NCBI GenBank assembly: GCA_027488135.1
Contig: JAIYCH010000085.1
Span: forward strand, 1-64,000
DNA: 64,000 nt
From: Saprospiraceae bacterium
GTDB taxonomy: Bacteria; Bacteroidota; Bacteroidia; Chitinophagales; Saprospiraceae
Reading direction: 5' to 3'
A program made the translations under genes and the position numbers. The notes beneath the pieces were generated by a model. The model did not search any database. It was not told the DNA's origin and worked only from the letters and a program-made list of their open reading frames with translations. Positions 62,201 through 64,000 of this stretch are shown here, piece by piece (position 1 is the stretch's first letter; every line of letters begins with the position of its first letter).

Positions 62201-64000
62201 GAAGGAGGTTTTTAATTTATCGGATACGCTTGATTTCAAGATTTCTGCGGCAAATGAAATTAAAAAAGTACTGGTTTCCTTTACTTTGGGTGAAAAGGTA
62301 TATAAAGAATGGGTAAATTTAGATGAGGTAAATCGCTTGAAAATTCCAATAACTGAAGAGCAGGAAGGCTTAGGTAAATTGGAACTGATGGCCTACTTTC
62401 AGAATGAACCCATTTTTATTTATAACGTCATAAAAGTGGTTATTCCAGAGGAAAAATTAAAAGTAACTTACCAACGGACAAAGGAAATAGTGTCACCTGG
62501 GGAAAAAGTTCAATGGGAGCTCAATATATCTTCTGAGAAGGGTGAAAATTTGCCCATTGAAGCGGTAGCAACTCTTTTTGATGCTTCATTAGAATCTTTT
62601 ATACCCCACGAATGGCTGTTTAATGGTTTTGAAAAAGATAATTATCTGCCATCTTACTGGGTAGTACCTCAACCTGTTTTAAGAGACATTTACGTGTATT
62701 TTCAACCCAAAAAATCAAGAATTAAAACGATTAATAAATATTATCCAACCTTAAATAATTTTGCTTTTTTTCAGGAAAACACTTACTTAAGAGGATTGAA
62801 CAAAAGACAAATGGCTATGCAGCCAATGGCCATGCAGACTTTTTCTGAATCGGTAGTACCCATTGAGACGAAAGTAGAAAATGATAATATGAAACCGTCG
62901 GAGGAAATGATGGAGACTATTAATTCAGAGGATGGGCCTATTATTAGGAATGATTTTTCCGAAACGCTGTTTTTTATGCCGGAACTTAAGTCAGACAGTC
63001 TTGGAAATATTCAGCTTTCATTTACCATGAATGACGCTCTTACCCGATGGAAATTTATGCTCTTAGCTCATCGTGCAGATATTGCCCATGGTTACGCTGA
63101 AAAATACATTGTCTCTACGCTACCAGTTATGCTGCAGACCAATGCGCCAAGATTCTTAAGAGAAGGTGACGAAATAAAATATGCTGTTACGTTGACAAAT
63201 ACCACCAATGAAGATATATCAGGGAAGGTATTTTTTAAAGCTTTTCATGGTGAAACGGGTCAGGATTGGACGACTAAAGTTGGCTTTAATACTGAATTTA
63301 TTTCTGTAACGGTTCCCGCTGGTAAAACAGTACCCGTGTTTTTACCATTTAAAATACCAGCTAAAGGTAGTTTGAATAGTCTGAACCTGCTGATAAAATT
63401 TGTATCAGGTGATTTTGGGGACGCCATAAAAGAATGGATACCTATTTTACCTTCTCAAATATTAGTTACTGAGGCAAAACCATTTCTATTAAGAAAAAAC
63501 GAAAAATTAGATATTGTCTGGCCTCTTAAAAACGAAGGGAATAATTTGGTTAATGAAAATTTTAATTTGCAAATTACCACCCACCAAGTTTGGATAGCTC
63601 TGAAATCGTTACCTTATCTTATGGAGAACCCTTATGACGGTAATGAACAATTATTCAATAAACTTTATGCCAATGTTTTGGGTACTCATCTGTTATCTCA
63701 ATATCCGACCATCTCAAATGTTTTAAATGAATGGAAAAATACGGGGGCTTTAGCTGCTGAACTTGAAAAAAATGAGTCTTTGAAATCAGCATTACTAAAA
63801 GAGACACCATGGGTTGTTGAAGGGAAAAATGAGGGGGAACAACGACTTAAAATAGCTGAATTACTGGATGTGTCTAAAATGACAAAGCAGGTAAATGCTA
63901 TTAGTAAATTATTAGCAGACAGGCAATTATCTAATGGTAGCTGGTCATGGTTTCCAGGAGGCAATGGTCATTGGTATATCACCCAGTACATTTTAGGAGG
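59286..64000 (+). CDS. Alpha-2-macroglobulin family protein (partial, runs off window)
   Basis: The frame is open from an ATG at 59286 to the window end, giving 1571 residues. It starts with a signal peptide (LKAFLFILPMVGLASPS) and an N-terminal helical region (about 35-390). MG/A2M domains follow: RKIYRPGQTIFWKAILMERN (about 595-614), EEYKRPQFEINFEKAP, then the bait-region area rich in Met (about 1170-1195), and the A2M domain LFFMPELKSDSLGNIQLSFT ... DALTRWKFMLLAH (about 1230-1265). The thioester region, normally YPYGCTEQ, reads NPYDGNEQ, with Gly in place of the reactive Cys. Bacterial A2Ms trap proteases in the envelope; this one would do so, if at all, without covalent thioester chemistry. 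No penicillin-binding protein partner (PbpC) is visible. Confidence 0.92.
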   Translation, partial: MKCTVLKAFLFILPMVGLASPSLDVSPIHTFEKTPSMNYNELWKTVDSLHQNGLYREASAKVDLIYILAKENKETEQFIKSLLYTVNYLNELDEHGNILGINRLEKELLTIGFPENAIIHSILAELYANYLQRESWSLMDRKEVEGERPDDLKLWSIRHFEDIISEHYFKSVSFPDAKNFELKKIDGLFLNPAKEAYFLKTLYDFLVFRATQYFTAQESRLIKPDDVFYLQNAASLSSVEAFIDIDFSRADSSSFVRKALVLFQDILTFHRLDKDPAIFIDFDRQRLLFVHRNLINDDKDVLLKKELENLIKKFPAQPATAETYYLLANEKYKQKLLNESVTLCEQAIKKFPKTFGAFKCNELLQSIRVKNLSLTLEDNGLPNQPILLKVTFQNIQSFKGGVVPVSFSTFQQSKLLYIEEDIQLFLKNKRPEKEALIVLPKTTDYQQHVTEISLDGLPVGHYLYVFKSDETKYSFLSFQISNIGYFVNNEGFEKVSFQFFDKKSTEPKGGTSVLAIPVRTGYFSPNAPVITFKETWKESDDLGYLSYSLPQGAFNFKIANGEDTLLTEENFYIGERYREELSIVLKSNIFSDRKIYRPGQTIFWKAILMERNGIEKPKISANKEVTISFFDPNGSLLVQNTLVSNEMGSLNGRFDIPLNLVKGNYTLVSSHGGNRESIQVEEYKRPQFEINFEKAPVGMLGDSLEVKGNAAFFNGTMIENAIVKWEIYRHSFPENWRSMRRFYLRDAGSFLSSGEGVTNENGAFIIPFFAQADISIGQDKRPAFQFEVKVTVTSPSGEIQQKTLAFNIGYSKVKLDVQIPENWDKQKGTLDWSLFLSDWNGDKVPGNVNISLVNLKEPRQHFVQRKWPFPDLPSITREDYIRLFPYTPGFNEDNLDSLEVLKTIYEDNLLVNGEKMLEIPMTNLDPGYYAVKIEWKDGTTGINEKIDQKLFYLFDSDAIRIATPKWMDIHLEKEVFNLSDTLDFKISAANEIKKVLVSFTLGEKVYKEWVNLDEVNRLKIPITEEQEGLGKLELMAYFQNEPIFIYNVIKVVIPEEKLKVTYQRTKEIVSPGEKVQWELNISSEKGENLPIEAVATLFDASLESFIPHEWLFNGFEKDNYLPSYWVVPQPVLRDIYVYFQPKKSRIKTINKYYPTLNNFAFFQENTYLRGLNKRQMAMQPMAMQTFSESVVPIETKVENDNMKPSEEMMETINSEDGPIIRNDFSETLFFMPELKSDSLGNIQLSFTMNDALTRWKFMLLAHRADIAHGYAEKYIVSTLPVMLQTNAPRFLREGDEIKYAVTLTNTTNEDISGKVFFKAFHGETGQDWTTKVGFNTEFISVTVPAGKTVPVFLPFKIPAKGSLNSLNLLIKFVSGDFGDAIKEWIPILPSQILVTEAKPFLLRKNEKLDIVWPLKNEGNNLVNENFNLQITTHQVWIALKSLPYLMENPYDGNEQLFNKLYANVLGTHLLSQYPTISNVLNEWKNTGALAAELEKNESLKSALLKETPWVVEGKNEGEQRLKIAELLDVSKMTKQVNAISKLLADRQLSNGSWSWFPGGNGHWYITQYILG

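Overview
The window is chromosomal DNA of a Bacteroidota bacterium, most likely from the Saprospirales or a neighbouring environmental lineage. The evidence is an AT-rich genome with almost no Shine-Dalgarno sequences, several -7 promoter boxes of the Bacteroidota form TAnnTTTG, a TonB-dependent receptor, a PorP/SprF-family protein, and type IX secretion (T9SS) sorting domains of both type A (YPNPAG) and type B (FFSPNGDGNNE). The exact genus cannot be read from the sequence. I saw no rRNA, tRNA, CRISPR array, insertion sequence or prophage.

Layout. Positions 1-3904 hold a membrane beta-propeller/AraC-type regulator with only half a DNA-binding domain, uracil-DNA glycosylase and an alkylglycerol-monooxygenase-like membrane enzyme. 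A leftward, overlapping five-gene operon follows (11778 down to 3865): glmM, two class V aminotransferase/cysteine desulfurase genes, a D-2-hydroxyacid dehydrogenase and a SNF2 helicase. Next come a PAP2 phosphatase and a ZIP transporter, then groES-groEL and two small envelope genes on the minus strand. Positions 16913-21158 are a complete Phe/Tyr biosynthesis operon (pheA, aminotransferase, tyrA, DAHP synthase-chorismate mutase) behind a Phe/Tyr-rich leader peptide and a rho-independent attenuator. An intergenic stretch with degenerate repeats (21113-21464) precedes an ElaA-like acetyltransferase, rpe, a TonB receptor, rpsP with a structured leader, a protein of unknown function and a trehalose synthase-phosphatase fusion. 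A response regulator/histidine kinase pair sits downstream of hemL on the minus strand. Positions 32787-38190 are housekeeping genes (HU/SPOR protein, yceD-rpmF-ridA-trpS-FAH, metK).

The accessory heart of the window is 38270-54964, a cell-surface locus. It has three tandem paralogous secreted proteins, a 2279-residue T9SS protein with LamG domains, a PorP/SprF outer-membrane protein, a membrane-anchored AraC-family regulator, and a 1057-residue protein with a type B (gliding-motility-type) C-terminal domain. The two ends are tied together by matching operator-like sequences, each a pair of ATTCTGCCA direct repeats with exactly 22-nt period. One lies before the first paralog and one just after the AraC gene, before the type B protein. 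I infer that the AraC-family protein binds both and controls one surface regulon. The two large proteins also share a roughly 100-residue module, in four copies in total.

The right end carries a polyprenyl-phosphate sugar transferase with a lipoprotein, a secreted unknown protein, a FAD oxidoreductase and the first 1571 codons of an alpha-2-macroglobulin-like protein whose thioester cysteine is replaced; it runs off the window.
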